From assembly GCF_901933205.1 (NCBI RefSeq), contig NC_044585.1, positions 6,200,001-6,264,000 on the forward strand: DNA of 64,000 bases. The letters run 5' to 3'. Shown piece after piece: positions 13,195 through 25,100 of the stretch. Both the position numbers and the translations under genes were made by a program. This DNA is from Camarhynchus parvulus (lineage: Eukaryota > Chordata > Aves > Passeriformes > Thraupidae). Below the pieces are notes generated by a model. It was not told the origin of the DNA and searched no databases. It worked only from the letters and a program-made list of their open reading frames with translations. Position 1 is the stretch's first letter. Each line of letters opens with the position of its first letter.

Positions 13195-16100
13195 CACTCT
13201 CCCTCTCTCTCTCCTTCTCTTTCCTGGGGCTCCCAACAAAAGGCCAGTTTTTTACACTGCAGTACTTACAGAGCAACCAATAAATAGTTGGCTCAAAGTG
13301 ACACAGAACATTTTTAATGAACTGCAGGCAAACACCCATATTAATGTTACACATGAACAAGGCCATTACAACTTCAGTATCTTTAAGTTTTCTCTCATTT
13401 TAGTCTTCATTCTACTTTTGTACATTGGAAACCAAGGTATTCTCAATCCCAGATTGTACACTCTGCCATGTCTGGGTCTACACATTTCAACAGAACATTT
13501 ATTTAAAATCAGATGAGTAAAAAGAAGCTGTATTCCCACACAGTTTATGTTTCATCTAATTCCTTCAAAAAGTTCAACATGGAGCTGAATTTAAACAGAA
13601 TGAAGAGGTGTGATGAATGATGATAATTATAGGGGAAATACTGGGGAGGGACACTGACAAAAACAAACAAAAACTTCAAATCATTACAACAAAAAAGACA
13701 AGTTCTTGCTGATATAATGGGCCCACAGGTCTTCTTGCCATGCTTCACTTTGCTCTTAGATTGGCTAAGAGCAGCTCTAGCCCTGATTGCAATATGCACC
13801 ACTCAACAGAATATTTCCCTTTACTGAACTTTACATTTAGAGTAGCTCATAAAATGTCATTTTTCTTCTTAACAGAGTGAGACACAATGTCCAGAGGCAA
13901 CCAATAAAGCACAAAAAAGCAAATGACTACTTACAACTGTGATTTGTTTGTGTTGGGTCCTGAATTTGCCATACTAAGAACACCACGTCCCGTGTGGGAC
14001 AAATTGGGCTTGAATTCATCTTTGAAAGGTTTTCCCCAGTAAGATTCTCCTCCTTAAAAAAAAAAAAAAAAAAGAAGAAGAATGTTTGGTTTATTAGTTT
14101 CCCACTGTGTGTTGCAACAGGCACTGGCATTAAATTCAAGGTTCCCAGCACTTGCAGTCACCATGTGTTAATACATTGTTACCTCACCCGTATCTCTAGG
14201 CCAGTATTTGAGCACGACCTTGAAATCTGGTGTTTGCAACTGGCAACACATTTCTGCACCCTCACGCTATCAGCTGCAACAGACCACACTTTATCAACAG
14301 CTTTATGTATCCTGTGCTGAAGAAGAGTCAAGGATTTAATTTTTTCCTCCTGGTCCACCATAAATTTTCTCTTTTGAGACATTAAATCTTCAAAATTGGC
14401 TTCATGACAAAACACAGAGCAAAGAGTTACCAGTTTAATTTCACTCTGGGTATAGCACTGCTTCTGGAAATAAAATATCAGGGAGATGAAACACATTCAT
14501 AGAATCAAGTAAGAATAGGAGGTATAAGCTCAAATGCTTAATCCCAGACTAAACAATGAAGAATGATGATATATGGTGCTCCAAATTAAAAGGCAAAAAT
14601 TAGATATTTCGACTAGATACCTGGATGATGTGAACACTTTACAGTGAAGGTAAAAGAATGATAAAACTGTACAAACCCCAGCCCCAGCCCTCCAAAACTG
14701 ATTTCTGTGACTGTGGACAGAGAGAGGGTCCGTGAGAGGTCTCCTCCTGGCTGTCATTTTTACGTTATTTATGACAGATCTGACATTTTCATTTGCACTT
14801 TCCTCCAGGATCATTCTTAATAAGAAAAATGAAGGCTGAGATGAGCCATAGTTTTACAGTCAAATCCATAATCTTGTTTGACAAACCATGAAAAAATATT
14901 TCACCTTAGGACAGTATTAAAAATAAAACAAACAAAACTATCCAAATAGGCAGCAAGGCTGGTCCATCTGCAGAACTGGCTCAAGAGCCCTCCAGAGCAA
15001 AAGTATCACTGGAGAAGCAGCAGGTCAGGGAGGGATCTGTAGTGCTCCACAGCCATGTGCACACATAGCACAGAAAGCAATTTGGTGATATGGCTGCACA
15101 CAGAAACAGTAAATAAAAACAAGAAATGAATCAGGCTCCCACTGAAAATCTTACCCAAAAAAATCACAAGAGTGCATTAAATGAGGAAAGAGTTTCAGAT
15201 GATACCACGAAAACAAAGCATCACATATGGACAGCTGCAAGTGGAACTAAGTGAGAAATTCTGGAAGAAGCTGACCCACAAAAAAACCCAATTATTCATA
15301 TTCAAAAGACCTATTAATAGAGTTGAGTGTTGCCTGCTCTGCAGTTTGACAAGAGGTGACAAAAGGGGACAAAGCTGGTGGGGATTTTCTGTAATCAGGA
15401 GTACAGCAGTGGTTACTTCAGCAATCTCTTGCTATTGAATATTTTAAGATCAGCTAAATTACATCAGCTTGATCCCATATGCCAGTATTTTCCAGAGGTG
15501 GGTGACAGGGACATGGTACAGTTGCAGGCAGCTCTAGAGGAGTTTGTGCTCTCTGAAGTTTTCAGAGGAGACAGAACATGAGCACAGTCTGTTGAGATGG
15601 GACACAGCAGCAAGTGGCCAAACCTGTGAGCCTGCTACACCCTTCATGTGCTTCCAGCTGATGCTGGAATTACAGCCAAGCTGCTGAAAGACAGTGGAAT
15701 CCAGTCTGAAGCCTTCACTGGTCAGAAAAATAACTCAAAAGGAAAGAGAAAAATTGTGAATGACAGAGAGACTCTCTCTTTCTGGCACTGCAAACAGCCA
15801 GACCCAAGAGCTTGCAGACAGGAGCAACGAGCCATGATCTTTAGGCTTTGGAATATTTATTTTTGTATGATTTCATTTCGGATCATGCACTGCAGGTCAG
15901 AATTAATCTCATATGTATGAAAGCTAAGTTTGGTTCATTCTGCTTCTCTGGAAATAAGCACTAATATTTTAGCAGATAGTTGCAGCCCCTGCTCTGTCTG
16001 CCATACAGCTGTTTCCAAGGCTAATTCTGTCTGCCTGGGAGCTGCAAGCACGAGCAGGGAATGGCCTGTGCAGCATTTGCCTAAAAGGCCAGACAGTTCT

Positions 16101-19100
16101 GTGAAGGACAGTTCTGTGAAGGACAGAACTGAAGAGTCTGTGGAGACCTGGCAGCACAGACTGGCAAAGGGCAGAGGAGACACTGCAAAGGCACTCAGCA
16201 GAGCAGGCACAGCTTGGGGGTTTTGTTGTTGTTTTGGTTTGGTGTTTAAAAATAATTTAAAGGGAATACTTTTTTTCCTTTTTCAAGGAAAACCCCAGAG
16301 TATTCTCTTTAAATTAAAAATAGCCTGAATGTGCTTTTCATCAAACTCCAGCTAACCTCTGGAATTGTTCCAGGCTTCAAGTATCTGCTTGAAGCAGGAC
16401 TAGACAGAACAAGTCAGAAGACGGCAAGTTACATCTATACATTTTTTAAATTACTGAAACCCAGCATGACTTTCTCTGTGAAGATAAGTACAGATCCCTC
16501 ATCAGTCTAGGGCCATGGCAGCATAGTGCCTAATGCTCAGCTGGAACAGGGATTTTACACTCTTACCTTTTACTCTCCATATTAGAGTTCAATGTAAACT
16601 CAGGAAAATCACTCAGCTTCCAAACCTGCTAATAATTATGAGGTGTTTGTAAGTATCTAGCAGATTTTACTGTGTTTATTCTCAACACAGTTGGGAGGTG
16701 TGGTTGTACATTTTCTGAAAGCAGAACGGATGCAGACAGAGGAGGTGGGAGCATGGTAGTGTCTGGCTCCAGCCTATTATGTTACACTCCCTGTATATGC
16801 CACAAAGAGAGGAGGCTCCTGCTGACACTCCCCAAATCCTCCTCAGGGTGCACACAGACCTCTGCTGGCTATATTTGGAGTCACAATGATGCAAAGCCCT
16901 CACCCCAGAGCTGATGTACCAGCCTACAAGCAAAGCCCATGGAAAACAAGAATTGACTCTGGGTGTTGCATTCACAGCTGGCAGCACTGCCTGTCACTTC
17001 ACCTCCCTCTCAGCTTATCTTCTGCCCAAGTGGAGCTGTGTGCCTACTGGACTTGTAAATGTTCCTGAGATCCTATTACAAAAGTGCTGAAAAAGAATTC
17101 TGTGGGCTTCTGGGCTAAAAACAGTTCACATGGCAGCAGCCATGACTCCAGCACGTACTGCCACTGGCTGGATTGGTGCTGGGAATAATTACAGCCTGCA
17201 CATGGGAATGTCCTACTGGCACAAAGCTGGAAATGTACTTGGGATCAGCCACAGCAATACAGTGCCATTCAACAGCACTTCACCTGTACAGTGTCAATGC
17301 CTTCAGAGATTTTGTACAATTCTGTAAAATAAAAATCACATGCCTACTCAGATCCACATGATTCAAAGCTGCAGAAAGCTGGGAGACAATTCCATGCATT
17401 CTCCTTTTAAAAAAAATTCTCTTAAATTAAAGATGTGTTTAACTCCTTCTTACACAGAGATGAAATGAAACAGACCACACAGCTCTTAGAAAATAACATT
17501 AATAATTTCTGTGGCTATCCAGAGTGGAAAGATATATTTAGCTTGTACTGAAGGATGGTTAGTTATTCAGTCTTGTATCTGCATTTTGTGCTGATAGTAA
17601 ACAGGTGAACAGATTTAAACTGACATCTGAAGCAGTCACACATCAGCAACTACACAGAAAAAAGCCACATTTTCAGATTGTCTTTTGAACTAAACCAGAT
17701 TACTCTTTGGTAGTCTTTGTTCCTACTAAAAGCATGTAAAAAGTTTTTATGAGGTACAATCACAGAATTTGTGCAACTTTCTTGCAAGGAGCTGAGAGAT
17801 GCATCTAAAGCTTCAGAAATGTAGCATTCCAAAAGCCAGGTGTGGGCTGGGAATCATCATTCATGACAGTTGTGATTTTAAATAAATCCTTCCTTTTTCT
17901 GGCTTAAAAATTGCTAAGCAGTGGTAAGGAAGTAGGAGGGTTCTGATTCACAAAAATGATGGCTTACTTTCTGTAATTTTCTTCTTGTCATTTGGAACAA
18001 CGAGGCACATAATAACATCTGACACTTCTGTAGAGCTTTCCAAGTGAGATTCTGGAATCATTTTGCAAATATGAAAGCCTTAGCTCAGGCAGTAAGTGCT
18101 TTTCTCCTCTCAGATAAGAGGACATGGTACCCCACAAACCCGAGAGTGGATGTGCACAGGGACTGCAGATCAAAAGGAGAATATTCTAGATAAAAAGGTC
18201 TTGCTCTTGCTTTTGCTGTGCTTCAATCATGCAAGAAAAGGAGCTCTAAAACTGGTAGTTAAGGAACTTGCCATCTTAGGAAATCACATTGCATTGATCA
18301 AGTTTGTCCAGAGTCCTTTGCTATTGACATTTCAGAGGAGCTCTTCTTGATGCCAAACAAAATGCAATTCCCATCTACCAGTAGTATTTAATCCTGGACT
18401 TTTACAGCTATAATGTGCTTCCTTTGTGCCCTCCTGGATTCATAAATCACAGGCTGATTCATGAGACCTTCCAACAGGTTGCAAGAAAGAGTAGCTGAAA
18501 AAAGCCTGTGCTGCTTTGAAAATGTGATGCTTTGCATATATTTTCCCTTTTTCATACAAAAGGGTTAGGATATTAAACCTATTTTTTCTACATGCAAAAT
18601 TTCTTCTATTATTTGGAACACTGAAAATACAGAGCAGCTGCTCCACTTGCACGACCGTGAGTTAGAATTACTCACAGTGTTCAACCACTTACTTGTTATG
18701 AACAGCAGGAAAAGAGATACATCACAAATCTAAAATTCATTTTCAAATAATTAATCATTACAAAGAATGACCATGACTCAGCTTATTGCTCTGAATACTG
18801 CCTCTATGGGTGGTTATTTTGTTAGAGAAGAAATAAGCTGCTGCACCACAATAAAATTTCTCCCAGCAGTCTTACGAAACATAAAGGTGAAGGCTCTAGG
18901 AAAATGAGTCTGGTCCTCCAAATCAGTGTCATCCCTGCAGCACTGTGTATCTGACTGCCCTGGCAGTGCAGGTCTGACAGCTGTGCTAAGGTTCCTCACT
19001 CTTTTCTCAGGGTGGTATCTCAACTCCCAGATGCCACAATGCTAATTTCCAGCCTTCTCCATTCCAAGGCTAACTGCTGAGTACCAGAATTAGCTGTCCT

Positions 19101-22100
19101 TCACGTGTCTGCTGGGTCACATTTGCTTTTACGACAGTCCAGAAGAGACTCAAGAAGGACATACAGGGGAGCTGAATAACAAACAACAAAGCAAATCTCA
19201 GGGTGCTTCCAGAGAGAACAGTTCAGCTGGAGCAGCCTTGGGAGAGGATGGTCAGTGACAACCAGCTTGGCATTTACCTCTGTGAGCTGTTTCCAAAACA
19301 CAAGCACACTTAATCTGGGTGAGCCAAAGCACAGCTACAGTCTGTGTATGTATGACAAGTCACCTTCTGTCATGTTGTATTAATTGTGCCCAAATCCACC
19401 CAGAAGATGAACAGTCCTGGGCTTAGTTAGCAATGGAGTGGGTGATCATCTAAGCATCTGGGGGCTGCAACCATAAACCTGACACCCTGACACATGGGAT
19501 GAATGTCAGATGACAGAAATCAAGTGGTGGGAAAATATCTGAATAAGTCTGTTCAAGTTCCTGATGAACAGGAATAATTAAATAAATAGAGGAAGAATAT
19601 ATAGAGGCTTAATGCATCTTCCATGTATCAGTTTAGAAAAGGTTTTTTTTTTCCAAAAAACAAAGAAAAAGGCCAAATCTCTTAGCTAGAAATCATCAGT
19701 TTAAGCAGAAGGTTCTGTGTGAATGAGGAAACAAAGCATGCTCTTTTTGTTCTGAAGTATTCCTACAAAAAGCTCTAATAGAAACAGTTTATAATATTGA
19801 CATTTAAAGGGTAACCTCCAAATAGTCCTCCCTACTGCCAATTGAAATATCTGGGAAGAAAGCCCTGTTTTGATCTCATATGCTTCTCTGATACTACAGA
19901 AGTCAAGTTATTTATTCTAAAGCTCATTTAATCTTACAGACTTTTTTTAGCTTTCAAAGGTGCATCTTTTTTTTCCCCCTTCTAAGAAGCAGTGAGTCAA
20001 AAAAATACTAAAATCCCTTCCAGCAGAAGACATAAATAAAGGGAATTTATCCTGCAAATAACAAACAGGCCACAGGCAAAAATGGTACAGAGTACTGAAT
20101 CCCAGTGCTTTACTCCAAAGCTTTCCTAAAGTGAATGCCTGTGATCACATGAATAATGCACAAATGAATGGACCAACATTTTTACAGCATGGGAGCCCAG
20201 GAGAGCATCAGTCCATCTGCCCTGCCAGAGCAGGGCTGCTGAGCTGAACCCTCCTCTGGCTGCCCTGCTGCCAAGGGAACATCAAGCCTCAGGTCTGGCC
20301 ACCTTCTTACAGCTCTGGACACACAGGTGGAATTTCTGCCTCACAGTCAAGTGCCCTGGATCTATCCAGTAGTCAGGAACAAATCCTGACAGACTACTTG
20401 CACTCTGTGAACTGTCTAAGCAGCTTCACTGAAGTATTAAACACAAAGGCATGACAGTTCACGAGCAATCTACAGCCCACCAGGCTCCCCATTTAGATTT
20501 CCTTGTGATATTATCATATTCAGTAAGCGATTAGGTAAAGACATATAAAATTCAACTGTCTTAAAAATATAAAAGCCATTCAGGTGCAAAGAAGACATTT
20601 GCACCGTTTGGACTCTACAATAATTGCAGCCAGTCTCTAAAAATCTGCAAGACTCATGTCTATTTGAGTGCACACTGTTCATTTCATTAGAACTTTAATA
20701 GTCCTGACAGATGTTTGCGAGACATCTCGCCTGCGATATACTCATCTTTAATTAAGAATGACAAGGAGGAAAACAAGATGGAAAATACTAGAGGTCATTA
20801 GACTCCTTTTTATAAGTGAAAGAATATATGTAGGAGGGTTTTCATCCTATGTGCTTATTAGCATTTCACTTCCTACTGGCAAAGGCAGTGGAGCTGAGCG
20901 TTGCCCCTCAGTGCAGCAGTGATGCCAGTCCTCTGCCTCTGTTAACTCTGCTGTCTTACAGCACTTCTGCATTTGCACAAATAGAAGCAGGGATGACACC
21001 AGCAAGTTAATTTTCATTCCACAGCAGGATCTGAACTCCACCCTGCAAGGGTGAGAGGTGTTTGAGTCAACCTATTAAATCTCTCCCGTCTCCTGACACC
21101 TCTTTAATTTCTCATTTCAAAAGATGTTCCTAATTATGTCTTTTGGGATTTGAACCAAAACTTTCCATATAAAAAAATCAAATCACATTTGACAGTCCAA
21201 GCATAGATGGTAACAATTCTTGTTAATGGGTTTTTGCCATCAAAACACTGAACCTTTAACTAGTCTCAAATCCTGCAATTGTTGATTATCACATACACTA
21301 CAAGAAAAGTAGGCAACTCACACTACCATAATTAACACAGTAAATAGAGCTAAAGTATTTAAGCAGGGGAGGAGCTGGGGATGCTGGTGACAGACACAAG
21401 TGGACAGATAAAAGATGCATGAGGAAAATGAGCAAATTTACAGCAGTGACCAGAGGTATTTCATGACCTATCTCCTGTGGTGGGCAATGCTGTGACACCC
21501 TTCAGCTGCTCTGCCTCCTGACCATTCCTGCTATGACTGATCCCAGATCTCCACCAAGAGAGAAAGAAGAGGAGGATGAATTTTGTAGCAGCGATCCCCA
21601 GAAGTCAGAAAAAGAGCAGCTTGGGCATTACAAGGCAACTAGCTGGGAGAACAGATGGTGTCTGGCCAATCAGCAATTCTAAGGCAGGTCTCAAGTATTT
21701 CATTAACACTGAATTTGAAAGCAACTTTGCATGAATGTGTTTCTTCCTTTACTCTTTGCCCTGGAAGACCAGCTGTAAAAATCATTATAATTTTCATTTA
21801 TTTATTTTCTGAAGGAAAAAGGAAACAAAAAACACAAGAATTCTGCATGGAAGAGTACCTAAGCTTTAGACTGAGAATATATTGGATGAAATTTTGAACA
21901 TAGTCAACATGCTCATAAAAATATATCAAGGAAACCTCTGTTTTAAAGTAAACACAATGTCCCACTTACCATCATTTAGAGAATTTTAATTTTAAATTGT
22001 CTGGAAGTAAATGTAACAACACAGTCCATGAAGTGAGAACAACTTACTTGATTCAAACTCAACCTTACCTGTTCCTGTTCCAGTCGGATCACCTCCCTGG

Positions 22101-25100
22101 ATCTGCAGAATTAAAATTAAATCAGTGTTACATATGCATCTATGTGAAAGACATTAAATACAAGCCATAAAAGCCAATGGTGCCCAATTTTCTGTCTTCT
22201 ATATTGTGTCATGTTGACAAGTCAGCAACAAGGAAACCATTACCTCTTATTTGGATCTTACTATCAGCTGGCTGTCATCCCTGACATTGCTTATCCATAA
22301 GCAGAATGGCAGTTTCATAAAAATAATAGGTCTTTTATGGGTTAACCAGATCATCCTTTTTATTATGTGCTGAGTCAGAACCTGCTTTTTAACTGATGAT
22401 GCACTGCTTTACATTTTGCTACCAACCCTCCACATGATGGGAAGGCAAGAAAAAGGGGAATATGGAATATTTTTTGTATCTGAATCTGTATCCCACTCAC
22501 TACCTCCAGCAGGAAAAATCCTCATGTGAAACTAGTCTTTGAGTAACAAAACAGTGTATTAATTACTGTACATGCAGGAGATACAAAAATAGTCTCTCCT
22601 TTAATGCCAGTGGAAGGAGCGCGACACAATCAGTTTCAAAGTAATAGCACACAAGTACAACTGTAGTTGTGAGCTTAACTATGAACTGAGATACACAGTG
22701 CTGTCAAAAGAAAAAAAGCTTTTTGTAGGATGACAGGACAGAATGTAACATCCAGTGATGTTCCTTGTGAGATGTGCTCTGCCCTCAGGATCAGGTTGTT
22801 CATTCTTCTGAAAGGAAGTTACAGGGCAGCTACAATATCCTAAGCTGCCTGGACTGTAACTCTGTAAATAAAGATCTTTGACTACCAAGGACATAGTTCA
22901 GGAACACAAGGTGCTCTTTAACTCCTTTACAAGAAAGCCTGGGTACTCAGTACTGGAGCACACTAGGAAAGGATAACCTGATAATATCCAAGTAACACAA
23001 CCTGAAACAGAAATTCAGATGCTTGCTAAAGTTTCATCTGAATGGGATTTCAACGGGCCACAGTATTACTTATCCAAATTAGCACTTCCTTCTCTCTCCT
23101 TCTGTTCATTAACCACCCACTCACATCTTGGGGAAGATAACAAGAGCCAAGGCAATGACTCTTCAAGGCTTTGTCTGAAATGGCAGCAAATGCAGTGCTG
23201 AATGCAGTGATGTTCTGAGTGACAATGTTAGTCAGACAATTGTTAGTAACACCCATAAATACACATGGCATAGGTAAGGACAACCCTCATTCTGATGGTA
23301 TATTTAATATACTTCTATTGCAAGTTGTCATGCATGGAATCACCTAAACCTAAGATAAGTTAAATATATGGGATATTTTGAGTATATCATATATTGTGCA
23401 TTACACAGGAATTTTTTAATACTCACCACAAAATTCCGAATTGATCGGTGAAAAATTGTTCCATCGTAATAGTTCTTCTTGCACAGCTTGATGAAGTTTT
23501 CACATGTTCGGGGTGTCTGAAAGACAACAGGAAGTTTTACTTAAGCACAACCTTTAAACAATCATTGCAGTGGTTACTTCTCCCTTGTGCCTTACAAAGG
23601 AACAAACATGCAGGACTCGAAGAGGACAGAGGCTCTGTCTACAGGAAAAAGTCTCTAATATACCTTCTTTTAAGGTACACTGGAGAGAAACACACTGTGT
23701 TAAATAAATTAAACCCAGACCTTCCAATTAGCACTAAGAAGTGCTGAACATTAGCTCAGATAACAGGAATTCCCAGCTGACATCTTGATGGTGAACACAG
23801 GTAAGCTCAAAGACTTGCAAGTAACTGAGTTCCATCAGTGCATCACAATCCTGTTCCAAAGGGGGTTCCTAGCACTGAAAAATGGTAATTTACCAAAGAA
23901 AGAACCTGACCTCTCTGCTCCGCTATTTCAAAGTGAGCACATTGAAGCTAACTGGGAGAGAAGCATTTGGTCCTCTTCACCACTTGGAAGTAACAATGGG
24001 ACTGACCCAAGTCAATGGAACACAGGAAAAATAAAAACAACCCCAAATTGTTTTCAAAGCTCTAAATACAAGAAAAAGATGCCAAATATATTGCCAACTT
24101 CTAATTCACTTTTACAATGCAAATTAAAGTCACTTAGTGAATTTATGAGCCATGATATTCAAACAGTACATTCTGAAAAACTTTACTTTCCACCTAATCA
24201 TCCTTCCACTGTAATTGTATGGATTATCTTCTCTGCAATACTACAATGCCTTCAGACATACAAACACAAGTACAGAAACAGCCTGTTTTCTATACTTGGA
24301 CATGTTTTCCAACTCCACTGTGGATTATGTGCATAAATCTATTTCAGTTTTACAAAAGAATACAACTAACTGAGTTTTTACAGGCCTTAAAAATATCCTT
24401 ATTGCTGGATGTGGTGGCAAGTAAATCCCAGCATGAGCTGCAGGGGCTGTAGGTGAGCACACCCGAGACCTGTCTTTGTGAAAGGCACCAATTCACTTTG
24501 CACTGCTGTGACATCACTCTTGGTCTGGGAGCTGCTGAGAGACAGAGACTGAGCCATGCAACCTGAAGTGACTTAAAAGCAAAAAAACACCAAGGCCAGC
24601 CTGATTATAATAATTTAAGGATGAAATAATCTCTATCTCTTGAAAAACCAGTCCATACAAGTATTCATCCAGAACCTTACAGAGCTTCAGTTTTCTGTAT
24701 TTTCTCACCTGAAACACTACCATTCTCACCCCTCTTTATTTACACTGAAATGTCTCTTAATTTTCCAAACAAACTTTACCTGTAATAATAAATTCTCTAT
24801 ATTGATTCCTTCTTAATTACTCTCGCCAGACGACAGTTGTCAGCTGGGCCGCAAGTGAAAAAATGAGCAAATTCTAATCTTACACCAGCCATTATTTCAG
24901 ATTTCCTACAGAATTCATTACTGAGTTAAATGGTGATGGTACCATAACGGCTTTATGGTATAATGTCACCAAGACATGTACTTTGGTGGCATCCTGAGGG
25001 CAACTCATAAATAACTATATTCCATAAAATTATATCAAGCAACAGGAGGTTCTCCTACAGTTTCAATGTTTATAGTAAATGTGATTATTTTTTTTCCTTT

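Larger units (their letters stand above)
14053..22068 (-). other. PPIL2 intron (8.0 kb)
   Basis: It begins (on the plus map) with the A18 run at 14056. It contains an exon-like open segment at 14188-14463, a small tandem duplication with a hairpin at 16092-16131 and a CpG-containing palindromic patch at 20701-20760. I recognise no transposon in it. Confidence 0.9.

Noticed and set aside
13030..13366. Open frames rich in Thr-His or Val-Cys
   Set aside because: They are translations of the AC microsatellite.
14497..14506. CATAGAATCA, similar to the terminal octamer of CR1 elements
   Set aside because: It is a single short match without the preceding CR1 3' sequence.
23785..24336. The window's longest open frame, 183 codons on the plus strand
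   Set aside because: It lies wholly within a PPIL2 intron, resembles no protein I know, is low-complexity in places and lacks a promoter, Kozak or splice context that would set it apart. One frame this long is expected by chance in 64 kb.
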